NCBI GenBank assembly: GCA_017084465.1
Contig: CP070896.1
Coordinates: 744,001 to 808,000, forward strand
DNA: 64,000 nucleotides
Direction: 5' to 3'
DNA from: Lacrimispora xylanisolvens
GTDB lineage: Bacteria; Bacillota; Clostridia; Lachnospirales; Lachnospiraceae
Position 1 is the stretch's first letter; each line of letters starts with the position of its first letter. Under the pieces are notes generated by a model. That model was not told the DNA's origin. It saw nothing but the letters and a program-made list of their open reading frames with translations, and made no database searches. The position numbers and the translations under genes were made by a program. Positions 48,395-58,605 of the stretch are shown here, piece by piece.

Positions 48395-50061
48395 AACCGG
48401 TCTCCTTTCCTATGTCACGGAGTCTTAAAACCAGTGCTCCGTCTTTCATCGTGGAGTTAACAAATTTATGGTAAGCCTCATCTGACCTGGGAAAATCCAG
48501 ATTTTCCTGGAAGGAGTGCCACCTGGTCTCCTTTCTGAAACCTAAATGGGCAATCACTGACCGGCATACAACCAGGCGTTCCAGCAGCTCATAGACAAAC
48601 ATCAGCTCATGCATGTCGGAGGCATTTATATATCTGGTCAGCTTGGTGATTTCCAGTATTTTTTCTTCCCCAAGCTTCAGCTGCTTTTCATTATACTGAT
48701 AATTGACCGAAATCCCTCCTGCATACTCATCCATCACCTTCTGCATGGCTTCTTCCAGTTCCTCTGCTGTGAAAACAGCCTCTGTGCCATTTAAAATGCG
48801 TTCATACTCCTGGAACGTTTCCTCAGCAAAGGATAAAACTTCATAGGAAGGATCCATTCTCCGGCCTTTTTTAATAATATCAAGTGCTGCGATTTCCCCT
48901 TCTGCCAGGGCGCCGGTTACATACTTCTGGGGACATCCGCCTGCCACGTCACCTGCTGCATACAGACCGGTTACAGTGGTTTCCCTGTTGGTATTAATCC
49001 AGTAACCGCTTGCAGTGTGCCCTCCAACGATATAAGGCTCGGTTCCGGCTATTTCCACATCTTCTTTTCCAGGGGTCCTGTCGCTTTGCAGCCACCGAAG
49101 CGTCTGGCTGGGAGCCATATTTAAGTACGCTTTTAATAAATCTTCCTCTGTATCTTTGTCAATTCCCTCTGTGTGAAGATAGCAGGGACCATTGCCAAGC
49201 TGATTCTCCCTTACGGTTCCATAGACCCGTTCACTGGTAGTGATCCCGTATTTTTCTTCGTAAATCTCACCTTTTGAATTGATCTGTTTTGCTCTGACTC
49301 CCTGAGCAATGGTTCCGGTAGGTGCTATGGTATCCTTGCAGCGAAGTGCAATAAACCGCATTTCAAAGGAAGTCATTTCAGCACCTGCCTTAATTCCCAT
49401 GGCATAACCTGCACCTGTATTAAATGGAGGGTACCACATCTTATGGCGGGAAAAACCCGGGTTGTTTGGTTTATAAAGACCAGCCGCACCTCCGGTAGTC
49501 ACAATAACTGCTGCTGCCCGGATCTCATAAGCAGTCGTTTCTTCTATGTGAAAACCCACAGCTCCTCTTACTTCATTGTCAGTCACAAGAAGATCCGTTA
49601 TATTTACGTGCTCTAAGACTGTGACATGGTGCCTGCAATACGGCATCAGCAAGAATGGGCTTTATATTCTCTCCGTTAATTTTAATATTGCGTTTTCCTC
49701 TGGTCACATAATTGCCGGTTTCATCCTTTAGGATTACAAGCCCCAGCCGTTCTAAATCAGCCGTCACTTTGTTAAATCTCCTGGCTGCCGTTAACAGAAG
49801 ATCTTGTCTGGCAATGCCAGCCGCATCTTTCATTGCATAGTCCACATAGTCCTCAGGGGTCTGCCCGTCAGTAATATAGGCATTAATGGCATTTACCCCT
49901 GCTGCCAGACAGCCGCTCCGCCTGATCCCTGCTTTTTCGGCAACGATTACCTTTAAATCCGAATGATTTGAAAGAGTCAGCGCCGCATAACAGCCAGCCG
50001 TCCCTCCCCCTATAATCAGGACATCTGCCGTCATAACTTCCCGTTTTAACCTTATACTCAT
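48375..50061 (-). CDS. aprA: Adenylylsulfate reductase-like flavoprotein subunit (AprA-like), frameshifted
   Basis: FAD enzyme of the fumarate reductase / AprA group, about 561 residues: dinucleotide-binding VLIIGGGTAGCYAALTL, then RRSGCLAAGVNAINAY, VTTGGAAGLYKPN, GAGYAMGIKAGAEM and the C-terminal FAD contact GLYAAGDVAGG. With AprB-like, CysD and CysN it forms an assimilatory APS pathway. The frame breaks near 49631-49640 and one base is needed. A plain fumarate-reductase-like activity is possible, but the operon makes APS reduction the best reading. Confidence 0.86.
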
Positions 50062-50095
50062 TTTTGACTCCTCTGTAAGATCTCTTTTTTCTATG

Positions 50096-51159
50096 TCAGA
50101 ATGTGACGATATTGGCTCCGTTTAACAGTGAATTTTCCAGCAGATAGGCTTTCTTGTCATCGTAAGCATAAATCCGGTAAACAATCACATGCATCTTTTC
50201 TCCAACGGAAACAGGACGCCTTTCTAAAGATCTGCGGGTTGTGAGTAAAACTCCGTTTACATTCAAACGAACCTCCAGATAATTACCGCGGAATGAAATA
50301 TCTTCAATGATTCCCTCTTCGGAACATCTCATGACATCCTGAAATTTCAGATTGTCACTTTTAAATGCTTCCACAAATTCCGGCCGTATAATTGCCCCTG
50401 TAAAATCACCCTTTTCAAATCCTTTCAGCTTATGATATCCTTCCATTCTGGCGGACTGCCCGATAAACTCTGCGACGAAGGGAGTTGCGGGATTTTTATA
50501 GATCTCAAACGGATTTGCAATCTGTTCGATTCTCCCCTGATTGGTGACAATAATTTCATCTGCTACCTCTACCGCTTCATCCTGATCGTGTGTGACAAAG
50601 ATGCTGGTAATTCCCACCTTATGAATCATCTCCTTTAACCAGCTGCGAAGTTCCTGCCGCACCTTTGCATCGATTGCTGCAAATGGCTCATCAAGGAGCA
50701 ATAGTCCCGGACTTGGTGCCAGTGCTCTGGCAAATGCAACCCTCTGTCGCTGTCCGCCGGAGAGCTGATTGGGATAGCGTTTTTCTAACCCTTCCAGGCC
50801 GGTTAATGAAAGCAGTTCCATGACACGCTCTTTTATCAGCTTTTATTAATCTTTTTCACTTCCAGACCAAAAGCAATATTTTCATAGACCGTCATATACC
50901 GAAACAGTGCATAATTCTGAAATACAAAACCAATTCCTCTGTCTGCAGCAGGCAGATCATTGACTCGTTTCTCATCGATCATAATATCACCGGTATCCGG
51001 TGTTTCAAAACCGGCAATCATACGCAGGATTGTTGTTTTCCCGCTTCCGCTAGGTCCAAGAAGGGCTGCCAGTGTTCCTTTTTCCAGTCCAAAATTCACC
51101 TCTTTGGAAGCCTTAAAATTTCCGTATGATTTCTCAATATTTCTCATTTCTATGTACAT
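50096..51159 (-). CDS. cysA: Sulfate ABC transporter ATP-binding protein (CysA), frameshifted
   Basis: Walker [12 protein letters not shown]-loop FVFQNYALFRYMTVYENIAFGL, signature LSGGQRQR, Walker B LLLLDEPFAAID and THDQDEAVEVAD are present, followed by a C-terminal regulatory (TOBE-like) domain. Two A runs near 50832-50846 each appear to carry one A too many; correcting them gives NKADKERVMELLSL. It lies between the permeases and the APS reductase genes. Confidence 0.88.
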
Positions 51160-51183
51160 AAGAACCTCCCTCCTGACTTCACA

Positions 51184-52021
51184 TTAATGGTTTTCCTCAT
51201 TCTTTTTTGCCTGATGCTCTGCTATATTTCGTATGATCAGCACTGCTACTGCCATAAGAACCAGAATGGATGAAACAGCAAATGCCGAAGTAATGGACTC
51301 CGATGAATTGGAAAGATAGAGGGCATCGATTTCCAGAGGAAGGGTAAATGTCTCCCCTCTGGTTTTTTGACAAAGCATGGACAGCGCCAAACTCTCCAAG
51401 TGCTCTTGCGGTGCAGAGAATTATTCCATAAAGAAGGGCCCAGCGGATATGAGGAAAGGTTATTTTCCGGAATATAGTAAAACCATCTGCCCCCATCAGT
51501 GCCGCCGCCTCTTCCTCTTCTTTTCCTACAGACAGAAGTACGGGTATAATTTCCCTTGATACAAATGGAAATGTGACAAATACAGTGGCAAGCACCACTC
51601 CCGGAACGGCAAATACGATCTGGATATTGGTTCCAAGAGCCTCATTCAGTCTTGCGATCAGACCGCCTGCCCAGCCCATTCTTCCAAATGTCATTAAAAA
51701 AGCAAGCCCTGCAATGACTGGAGAAATAGAAAATGGAATGTCAATGACTGCTGATAGAATCTGTTTTCCTTTAAAAGAAAATCTGGTTATCAGCCACGCT
51801 GCTGCAATCCCGAAGATGGTATTAACGACGACTGCAATCACAGCTGCCAGCACAGTAACTCCAAACGCTGATTTTACAGTAGGGGTAGCCAGTGATTGAA
51901 AGTAAAAGCCTATTCCCTCTTTCAGAGAATTAGTAATTACTGAGATCAGAGGGAGAACCAGCATGAAAAAAAGAAACACCCCACTGATTCCTATGAGAAT
52001 CCACTTACTTTTAATTTTCAT
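51184..52021 (-). CDS. cysW: Sulfate ABC transporter permease (CysW), frameshifted
   Basis: Permease with about six membrane segments and the EAA loop ALMGADGFTIFRKITFPHIR. The frame breaks near 51365-51375; correcting it joins ARALGEFGAVHALSK to TRGETFTLPLEIDALY and a C-terminal membrane helix ending HQAKKNEENH. Forms the sulfate channel with CysT. Confidence 0.87.
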
Positions 52022-52033
52022 ACATGTTCCCTC

Positions 52034-52883
52034 CTATAAACTACTGGTACGCTTCGCCTGATGTACCTGAACCATATTTACTAACAGTAAAACCAGAAAG
52101 GATAAAAAAAGCATCACAAGGGCAATCGCCGTTGCTCCGGGATAATCCACATAATTGAGTTTCTGCATGATCACATAGGAAACCACCTGTGTCTGGTTTC
52201 TGGCATTGTTGCCTGATATGTAGATCACGCTGCCGTATTCCCCCACCCCTCTTGCAAAGGCAAGACCAAAGCCAGTTAAAAGCGCAGGTCCAAGCTCAGG
52301 CAGAATTACCTTTCGAAAGGTATGGAACTTACCGGCCCCAAGTATTGCCGCTGCCTCTTCATACCGTGGATCAAGCGTCTCCAGAACCGGCTGAATGGAC
52401 CGGACCACAAATGGGATTCCGATAAATCAGGGCAATGGTAAGACCCACCTTTGTATATGCCGCTTTTATCCCCAACAGTCCAAGGAAACCGCCCATAACC
52501 CCGGTATCGGAATACAGTTTAGACAGTGTGATTCCGGCTACTGCAGTAGGAAGGGCAAAGGGGAGTTCGATGATTCCGTCCATAATCCGTTTGCCGGGAA
52601 ACTCATACCGGACAAGAACCCAGGCGAGGATCAGGCCAAACACACTATTGACAAATGCGGCAAAAAGGGAACATAGCAAGCTGGTCTTGAACGCATTCAC
52701 CACATTGGTCTTTGTAATCAGTTCTAAGAATTCCCGGGGTGATAACTGGAAGGAGTATACCAGGACTGATGCAAGGGGAATAAGTATAATGGTTGAAAGC
52801 ATGAAAAGAGTGATCCCCATACTCAGTCCGAATCCTGGAATCACACGCTGGATTTTTCCTGCCCGATCTAACTGTTTCGTCAT
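52034..52883 (-). CDS. cysT: Sulfate ABC transporter permease (CysT), frameshifted
   Basis: Second permease: ELPFALPTAVAGITLS and the EAA loop AAAILGAGKFHTFRKVILPELG. Changing the T3 run near 52423-52426 restores IALI(I)GIPFVVRSIQPVLETLD. RARGVGEYGSVIYISGN-type sequence (ARGVGEYGSVIYIS) is typical of CysT. Twelve bases upstream of cysW. Confidence 0.88.
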
Positions 52884-52898
52884 GTGTGGTTCCTCCCT

Positions 52899-53931
52899 CT
52901 AATTGGTGTAAATCTCATCGAAGATTCCTCCGTCTGCAAAAAAGGTCTCATAAGCAGCATCCCAGCCACCAAAATCGTCAATGGTGCAAAGATTTACATT
53001 AAGATCAAATTTTCCAGAGAATTCAGATAGAATCTTTTTATTTGAGGGTCTGTATCCATATTCTCCGATCAGCCTCTGGGCCTTATCGGAATAAAGGTAT
53101 TTTAAGTATTCCTCTGAGGCTTTCTCTGCTCCGTCTTTGCGGGCGTTTTCATCCACTACCGCCACGCTGGGTTCTGCAAGAATACTGATACTGGGAGTGA
53201 TGATTTCATACTGATCCGGATACTCTTTCACCGTATTGATGGCCTCATTTTCCCAGGCAATCAGCAGATCTCCCTGGCCATTTTCCACAAATGTGGTGGT
53301 GGCTCCTCTGGCACCTGAATCCATGACAGAAACATTTTTATAAAGATCTGCCACAAAGGCTTTCATTTTCTCCTCATCTCCCTGATCAGTGATCTTTGCA
53401 TACTGCCATGCAGCCAGGAAATTCCAGCAGGCACCGCCGCTGCTCTTTGGATCCGGGAGTAATTACCTCAACACCTGGTTTGATTAAATCAGACCAGTCT
53501 TTTATGTTTTTTTCATTTCCTTTCCTCACCAGAAATACGATTGCAGAGGTATAAGGTGATGAATTACCCTCAAATTCCTTAATCCACCCGGAATCGATCA
53601 GACCGGACTTTTCAATCATGGTAATATCATGAGCCAGAGCCAGAGTCACTACATCCGCTTTTGCTCCTTCTATGACGGAACGTGCCTGACCCCCTGACCC
53701 TCCGTGAGACTGGACCACCGTTATTCCGGTTTTATAGGTGTCCCTGTAATAGTCTTCAAAGATTTTGTTGTACTCCTGATAAAACTCTCTGGTGGGATCA
53801 TAAGAAACATTGGTAATTGTAATTGTTCCGTCTTTTCCGGAATCCGTCTGCTTTGCACATCCTGCCAGTATTCCTGCTGCCACTATCATCAGCACAAGGG
53901 CTGCTGCCCGCTTTTTTCCTCGTTTTCTCAT
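52899..53931 (-). CDS. Sulfate-binding lipoprotein (Sbp/CysP family), frameshifted
   Basis: Solute-binding protein with lipobox LAGC at about residue 25, then ITNVSYDPTREFYQEYN, VVQSHGGSGGQARSVIEG, SGLIDSGW and, after frame correction near 53440-53455, PKSSGGACWNFLAAWQYA, all diagnostic of the sulfate-binding family. First gene of the leftward sulfate-assimilation operon, divergent from a LysR gene. Confidence 0.9.
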
Positions 53932-54121
53932 TTATGAACCTCCGCATGCTCCGTGTGTTATCTGGAAGTTTAATCCCCATTTACATATTTGTAAAGTATG
54001 TTATTGTTTTTTCTTTATCTATATGGTAGAATTTCCTTATCTATTCCCCTAAAACCATATTTTTTTACTTATATATCATATATTACCGGTATGTAAATAT
54101 GATATCAGTCAGGAGGAAGTC

Positions 54122-55009
54122 ATGTCCATTAAAACCTTGATGATCTTTGTCACCGTCTATAAGGAAGAAAGCATTACTGCTGCTGCCAATAAGCTGAATA
54201 TCAGCCAGCCTGCCGTTAGCCTTGCAATCCGGGAACTGGAAAATGAGTATTCCATCCAGTTATTTGAGCGGGTTGGAAGGGGCATTCAAAAAACCAGTGC
54301 AGCCCGTCATCTGTACGAATTCGCGTCTCACATTACCTCTCTTTATATGGAAATGGATCTGGAATTTAAAAAGCAGAATCAAACCACTCCGCTGCGCATC
54401 GGATTTTCAAGCACCATCGGAGCCTGCCTGATGCCTGAGCTCATTCATTGTTTCACGAAAGACAATCAGATTCCCATGCCTTACTTAAAGGTTGACACCT
54501 CAGACAAAATAGAAACTGCCATTCTGGAAAACCAGCTGGATCTGGCTCTCACCGAAGGAGTCAGCAGCTCGGATAAAATTCTGACGGAACCGTTTGCCAA
54601 AGAACAGTTAGTGCTGGTGTGCAGCCCTTCTCACCCTTTTGCCCAAAAGGAGAGTCTTACGCTGGCAGATTTAAGGGAAGAACGTTTTCTTTTGAGAGAA
54701 AACGGAAGCCAGACAAGAAAGCTGACTGAAGCTGCCTTTCACCTCCATGATTTCATTCTCCGTCCTGCCCTTGAGAGCACCAGCAACGAAGCAATTATAT
54801 GGGGAGTTCATACCAATCTTGGAATTGCCATACTGCCAGAACGCCAGGTGGCTGAATACTTAGAAAAGGGGACACTTCTTGCCCTGCCCCTTAAGGGAAT
54901 TGAACTGAAGCGGGAATACCAGATAATCTACCATCAAAATAAATATTTAAACCCGGAAATGCTGCGTTTTATGGAACTGGTGAAAAGTAAATTTCAATCC
55001 GCAAATTAA
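54122..55009 (+). CDS. LysR family regulator, probable control of sulfate assimilation
   Basis: A 295-residue LysR protein: N-terminal winged helix ITAAANKLNISQPAVSLAIRELE and a co-inducer domain beginning LRIGFSSTIGACL. It is divergent from the sulfate-binding gene, the classic arrangement for a LysR activator of the neighbouring operon (CysL/CysB-like role, inferred). The 190-base gap would hold both promoters; I did not find a convincing T-N11-A palindrome by eye. Confidence 0.9.
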   Translation: MSIKTLMIFVTVYKEESITAAANKLNISQPAVSLAIRELENEYSIQLFERVGRGIQKTSAARHLYEFASHITSLYMEMDLEFKKQNQTTPLRIGFSSTIGACLMPELIHCFTKDNQIPMPYLKVDTSDKIETAILENQLDLALTEGVSSSDKILTEPFAKEQLVLVCSPSHPFAQKESLTLADLREERFLLRENGSQTRKLTEAAFHLHDFILRPALESTSNEAIIWGVHTNLGIAILPERQVAEYLEKGTLLALPLKGIELKREYQIIYHQNKYLNPEMLRFMELVKSKFQSAN

Positions 55010-55050
55010 AAAAACTCCCCGCCAAACCAAAAGTCTGGTGGAGAGCCTAA
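55003..55050 (-). terminator. Terminator between lysR and the CAP-domain gene
   Basis: Imperfect 13-bp stem (CTCTCCACCAGAC / GTTTGGCGGGGAG) followed by seven T on the minus strand. Confidence 0.65.
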
Positions 55051-55079
55051 TGTATGGAGTCCGGTGAGGACTTATTTTA

Positions 55080-55862
55080 TTAATATGTAAACAACTGTAC
55101 CCAGTACTGTGTACCTGCACTGTTTTGTAAATTACCAACACCGATATGTGTAAAGTTCTTATTTAAGATGTTAGCGCGATGTCCGGCACTGTTCATCCAG
55201 GCATTCATAACTTCTTCTGGTGTTTTCTGTCCCCAGGCAATGTTCTCACCTGCGCCCTGGAAGTTAACGCTCTGCTCTTTTAATGCAGTGTAGAAGGAGC
55301 TGCCGTTAGGACGTACATGCTCGAAAGAAGACTGAATTTCATTTGCTCTAACATTCGCTGCTTTTTCTACGTTAGCATCAATGGTAAGAGGTGCAAGTCC
55401 AGCTTTTGCTCTTTCTGCATTTACCAGATCAACAACCTGCTGAGTGTAGGTCTTGTTGGAAGTGGAACCGTTGTTTGTGTTGCCATTGTTTGTGTTACCG
55501 TTGTTGGTGTTACCGTTGTTGGTATTACCATTGTTGGTATTGCCGTTGTTGGTATTGCCGTTATTGGTGTTACCATTGTTTGTATTTCCATTATTGGTAT
55601 TGCTTCCGTTACCATTATTGCAATTAGCATTATTATTACCATTGCCGTTGACTAAACTTGACCAGTCAAAATTGTTTGAGTTGATCCCAAGCTGCTGAAG
55701 CTTCGCCTTTAAATCACTGGCATTACCGGAGCCATAAATTGCAGTCACGTTTCTTCCGCCATAGCACTGTTTGTATGAGTTATTCACCGCTGCGTTTGCT
55801 GTTAATGGAAGCATGCTTGTTAAGGTTAACGTAATCAATCCAATTGCCTTTAGTTTCTTCAA
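55080..55862 (-). CDS. Secreted CAP/SCP-domain protein with NTNNG repeats
   Basis: Exported protein: signal peptide ending TANA-A, a short domain with one Cys pair, a low-complexity linker of eight NTNNG pentapeptides, and a C-terminal CAP domain (VVDLVNAERAKAGLAPL, FEHVRPNGSSFYTAL, GENIAWGQKTPEEVMNAWMNSAGHRANIL). In Bacillus the related YkwD and SafA/CotE-associated proteins are extracellular; function is otherwise unknown. The repeats are encoded by 15-bp units that may vary in copy number. Confidence 0.9.
   Translation of the reverse strand: MKKLKAIGLITLTLTSMLPLTANAAVNNSYKQCYGGRNVTAIYGSGNASDLKAKLQQLGINSNNFDWSSLVNGNGNNNANCNNGNGSNTNNGNTNNGNTNNGNTNNGNTNNGNTNNGNTNNGNTNNGNTNNGSTSNKTYTQQVVDLVNAERAKAGLAPLTIDANVEKAANVRANEIQSSFEHVRPNGSSFYTALKEQSVNFQGAGENIAWGQKTPEEVMNAWMNSAGHRANILNKNFTHIGVGNLQNSAGTQYWVQLFTY
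55475..55600. repeat. 15-bp tandem repeat (8 units) encoding NTNNG
   Basis: Eight diverged 15-base units of the form ACCRTTRTTKGTRTT inside the CAP-domain gene. A likely length-variable minisatellite; not a CRISPR, since the units are contiguous without spacers. Confidence 0.85.
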
Positions 55863-56009
55863 TGTTATTTCCTCCTTTTGGGTTTGTTACAAATTTATTA
55901 CATTTGTGTTACAAGAATATGATAGCACTCTCACTTCCATTTTTCCAGTGGTAATACATGGTAACTATTTTCCCAGATTACCAGAACCGGAAAAAGGTAT
56001 TTTCCAAAC

Positions 56010-56885
56010 TCATTCCAATTCTCTGTATGCATCTGTCAAAAAGTCCAGAAAATGCCTGCTTGCAGCAGGTAGAATCCTCTGATCCTTAAATACGGCTCCA
56101 ATGGTTCTGCTAAGCGGTGGTTCCATATTTCTTACAGCATTTTTATAATCCACCCTGTTTAAAATTAATTGGGAAAGAATGCCCACACCCAGTCCTTTCT
56201 CAATCATCGCCATAATTGTATAATCATCATGAACAATATATTGAATGTTGGGCTTGATTCCATGCTGCTGGAAATATTCCATAGGCTCATTCATACTTCC
56301 CTCTTCCAGCAATATAAATGGCTCCTGCGCCAATTCCTCAATAGGAATATTATCTTTTGCCGCAAGGGGATGGTTGATAGGAAGAACTGCAAGCATGGGA
56401 TCTTTTTTTAAGGGAATGGTTTTCAATTCCTGATCGGTTACTGCCTGGGGATTAATGAAACCAAAGTCCACGCTTCCTTCCTTCACCAGATCCTCAATTG
56501 CCGTGTAGTCCCCCTGATAAAGCTGAAAGCTGACAGAGGGATATTTTTCTTTGAATCCTTTCATCAGTCCCGGAAGCCAGTGACAGGATACGCTGGCAAA
56601 TGTTCCAATACGGATGGATGCATTCTGAATTCCTTCTATCTCACTTCGTTTTTCCATCAATTCCCTGTATGCATGGCAGATATTTTTTATGTAAGGCATA
56701 AGTTCTGCACCGTCCGGAGTCAGTGTTACACCTTTTTTTGACCGTACAAAAAGGACCGTATCAAGTTCCTCTTCCAGAGACTGAACCATCTGGCTGACAG
56801 CTGACTGTGTATAACCCAGCTCTCTGGCCGCCTTTGTAAATCCCCCACATTCTGCAATTTTAACCACTGCCCGGTACCGGTTCAT
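56010..56885 (-). CDS. LysR family regulator, divergent from azlCD
   Basis: A 291-residue LysR protein with helix-turn-helix FTKAARELGYTQSAVSQMVQSLEEE and co-inducer domain IRIGTFASVSCHWLPGLM. Divergent from azlC with about 130 bases between, so it probably controls the branched-chain amino-acid exporter (inference). Confidence 0.9.
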   Translation of the reverse strand: MNRYRAVVKIAECGGFTKAARELGYTQSAVSQMVQSLEEELDTVLFVRSKKGVTLTPDGAELMPYIKNICHAYRELMEKRSEIEGIQNASIRIGTFASVSCHWLPGLMKGFKEKYPSVSFQLYQGDYTAIEDLVKEGSVDFGFINPQAVTDQELKTIPLKKDPMLAVLPINHPLAAKDNIPIEELAQEPFILLEEGSMNEPMEYFQQHGIKPNIQYIVHDDYTIMAMIEKGLGVGILSQLILNRVDYKNAVRNMEPPLSRTIGAVFKDQRILPAASRHFLDFLTDAYRELE

Positions 56886-57015
56886 TCATCCGCCCCCTTA
56901 TCCATCAGTTTTCCTAATGTTTCCATTATAAACATTTGTTTTACTGATGTAAAGAACCGTGGTATATTTTTCTTAGTTTACCAAAGGGCTACTGGCCATT
57001 TTACGGAGGATTTTT

Positions 57016-57738
57016 ATGAATCAGCGCAGCTTACAATATACTACCGGAATAAAGGACGGGATTCCAATTGGGCTTGGGTATTTTGCAGTATCCTTTACCT
57101 TTGGCATCATGGCGGCTAACACGGGTCTTACACCATGGCAGGCCATCGTGATGTCACTTACCAACTTAACCTCAGCAGGACAATTTGCAGGACTTGGTAT
57201 TATTAAAGCAGGGGCATCCCTTGGAGAACTGGCTCTCGCTCAGTTTGTAATCAATCTAAGGTACAGCTTAATGTCCTGTTCCTTGTCCCAGAAATTTAAA
57301 GAAGATACTCCCTTTTACCACCGTCTTCTTATTGGATATGGCGTAACAGATGAAGTCTTTGGTGTTTCAGTCTGCAAATCCGGTAAATTAGATCCGCTCT
57401 ACTGTTATGGTCTCCTGTCTGCAGCTGTACCTGGCTGGACACTTGGAACTGCTTTCGGTGCGGTGTCAGGAAGCCTGCTTCCAGACCGGATTATTAGTGC
57501 ATTAAGCGTGGGGTTATACGGCATGTTTGTGGCGATTATTGTACCCCCGGCAAGGGATAACCGGACTTTGGCGTGGGTGGTAGCTGCTTCCATGATTCTT
57601 AGTTTCCTGTTTTCCTGGCTTCCATGGCTGCGTATGATTTCTTCTGGTATGAGGCTCATTCTTTTAACAGTCGTAATTGCAGAAGCAGCTGCATTTTTAT
57701 TTCCATTTCCAACCAAAGAGGAGGATTGTTATGAATGA
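57016..57738 (+). CDS. azlC: Branched-chain amino-acid permease large subunit (AzlC)
   Basis: A 240-residue membrane protein: GIPIGLGYFAVSFTFGIMA, LTNLTSAGQFAGL and NLRYSLMSCSLSQKF are AzlC family stretches. With AzlD it exports branched-chain amino acids or analogues. RBS GGAGG before the ATG. Overlaps azlD by eight bases. Confidence 0.92.
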   Translation: MNQRSLQYTTGIKDGIPIGLGYFAVSFTFGIMAANTGLTPWQAIVMSLTNLTSAGQFAGLGIIKAGASLGELALAQFVINLRYSLMSCSLSQKFKEDTPFYHRLLIGYGVTDEVFGVSVCKSGKLDPLYCYGLLSAAVPGWTLGTAFGAVSGSLLPDRIISALSVGLYGMFVAIIVPPARDNRTLAWVVAASMILSFLFSWLPWLRMISSGMRLILLTVVIAEAAAFLFPFPTKEEDCYE

Positions 57739-58042
57739 CCGTATCTATGTATACATTTTGGTAATGGCAATTGTTACTTACGCCATCCGCGTACTTCCTC
57801 TGACTCTCATCCGGCGGGAAATAAAAAATACATGGGTACGGTCATTTCTCTTCTACGTTCCTTATGTAACCTTGTCCGTGATGACGTTTCCGGCAATTTT
57901 GTCAGCTACCAGGAGTATCTGGTCTGCGGCGGCGGCATTGGCGGCGGCTGTGGTTATGGCTTATAGGGGGAAGTCGTTAATTTTCGTTTCCCTGACGGCT
58001 TGCGGGGTTGTTTTTTTGATGGAGTTAGTGCCATGGCTATAA
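57731..58042 (+). CDS. azlD: Branched-chain amino-acid transport protein (AzlD)
   Basis: A 103-residue small membrane partner of AzlC with the family stretch TYAIRVLPLTLIRREI and three or four membrane segments. ATG at 57731 with GAGGAGG upstream. Confidence 0.9.
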   Translation: MNDRIYVYILVMAIVTYAIRVLPLTLIRREIKNTWVRSFLFYVPYVTLSVMTFPAILSATRSIWSAAAALAAAVVMAYRGKSLIFVSLTACGVVFLMELVPWL

Positions 58043-58083
58043 TTTCAACTCCAAATGTTGATTGCAGGTGGTACTGGTGGTAC

Positions 58084-58605
58084 TTAATCTTCTAATCGAT
58101 TAGCTACAGCCTTTTGTCTTAATTCTGCAATAGGATAAACAACCAGTCTAATTACAATAACTTCTATTGGTATCATAACTACATTTTGGAATACCCTGGT
58201 TGGAAGTACAGCAAGGTATCCTTGTCCCGTTAACATATATAACCAAAATGAATTTAAAAATATACTAACAGCAATATTAGCGATCGCTACTACCCCCAAC
58301 ACACGCCATGTCTTTTTGGGTTTCTGATACAAAAACAAACCATATAAAGCGCCTTTTAGCAATGCAGATATTGTAAATCCCGGAAAATATCCAAACGGAT
58401 TAAGCATGGCTATTATAATATCTCCTAAAGCTGCATTAATTGACGCATAGAAAGGACCATACAAAATTGCGGTTAACGCAAGAGGAACAAATCCAAATCC
58501 AATCTTCATATATAACGTAGAAATAGTTAAAAACCTGCCCGCAATTATCTGTAATGCTAACAAAACACCTAAAACAGCTATTTTCTGACCAAACTTTTCT
58601 TTCAT
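58084..58605 (-). CDS. ECF transporter S component (folate/FolT-like family)
   Basis: A 173-residue membrane protein with about six segments. The stretch KIGFGFVPLALTAILYGPFYASINAALGDII is the signature of the FolT-like S-component group. It is the last gene of the ECF cluster and overlaps the beta-propeller gene by four bases. It shares a family with the other S component here (63025-63537), with which it could compete for the single EcfA1A2T module. Substrate not predictable. Confidence 0.85.
   Translation of the reverse strand: MKEKFGQKIAVLGVLLALQIIAGRFLTISTLYMKIGFGFVPLALTAILYGPFYASINAALGDIIIAMLNPFGYFPGFTISALLKGALYGLFLYQKPKKTWRVLGVVAIANIAVSIFLNSFWLYMLTGQGYLAVLPTRVFQNVVMIPIEVIVIRLVVYPIAELRQKAVANRLED

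Noticed and set aside
55475..55600. CRISPR array
   Set aside because: Units are 15 bases, contiguous and in frame with NTNNG; no spacers or cas genes.
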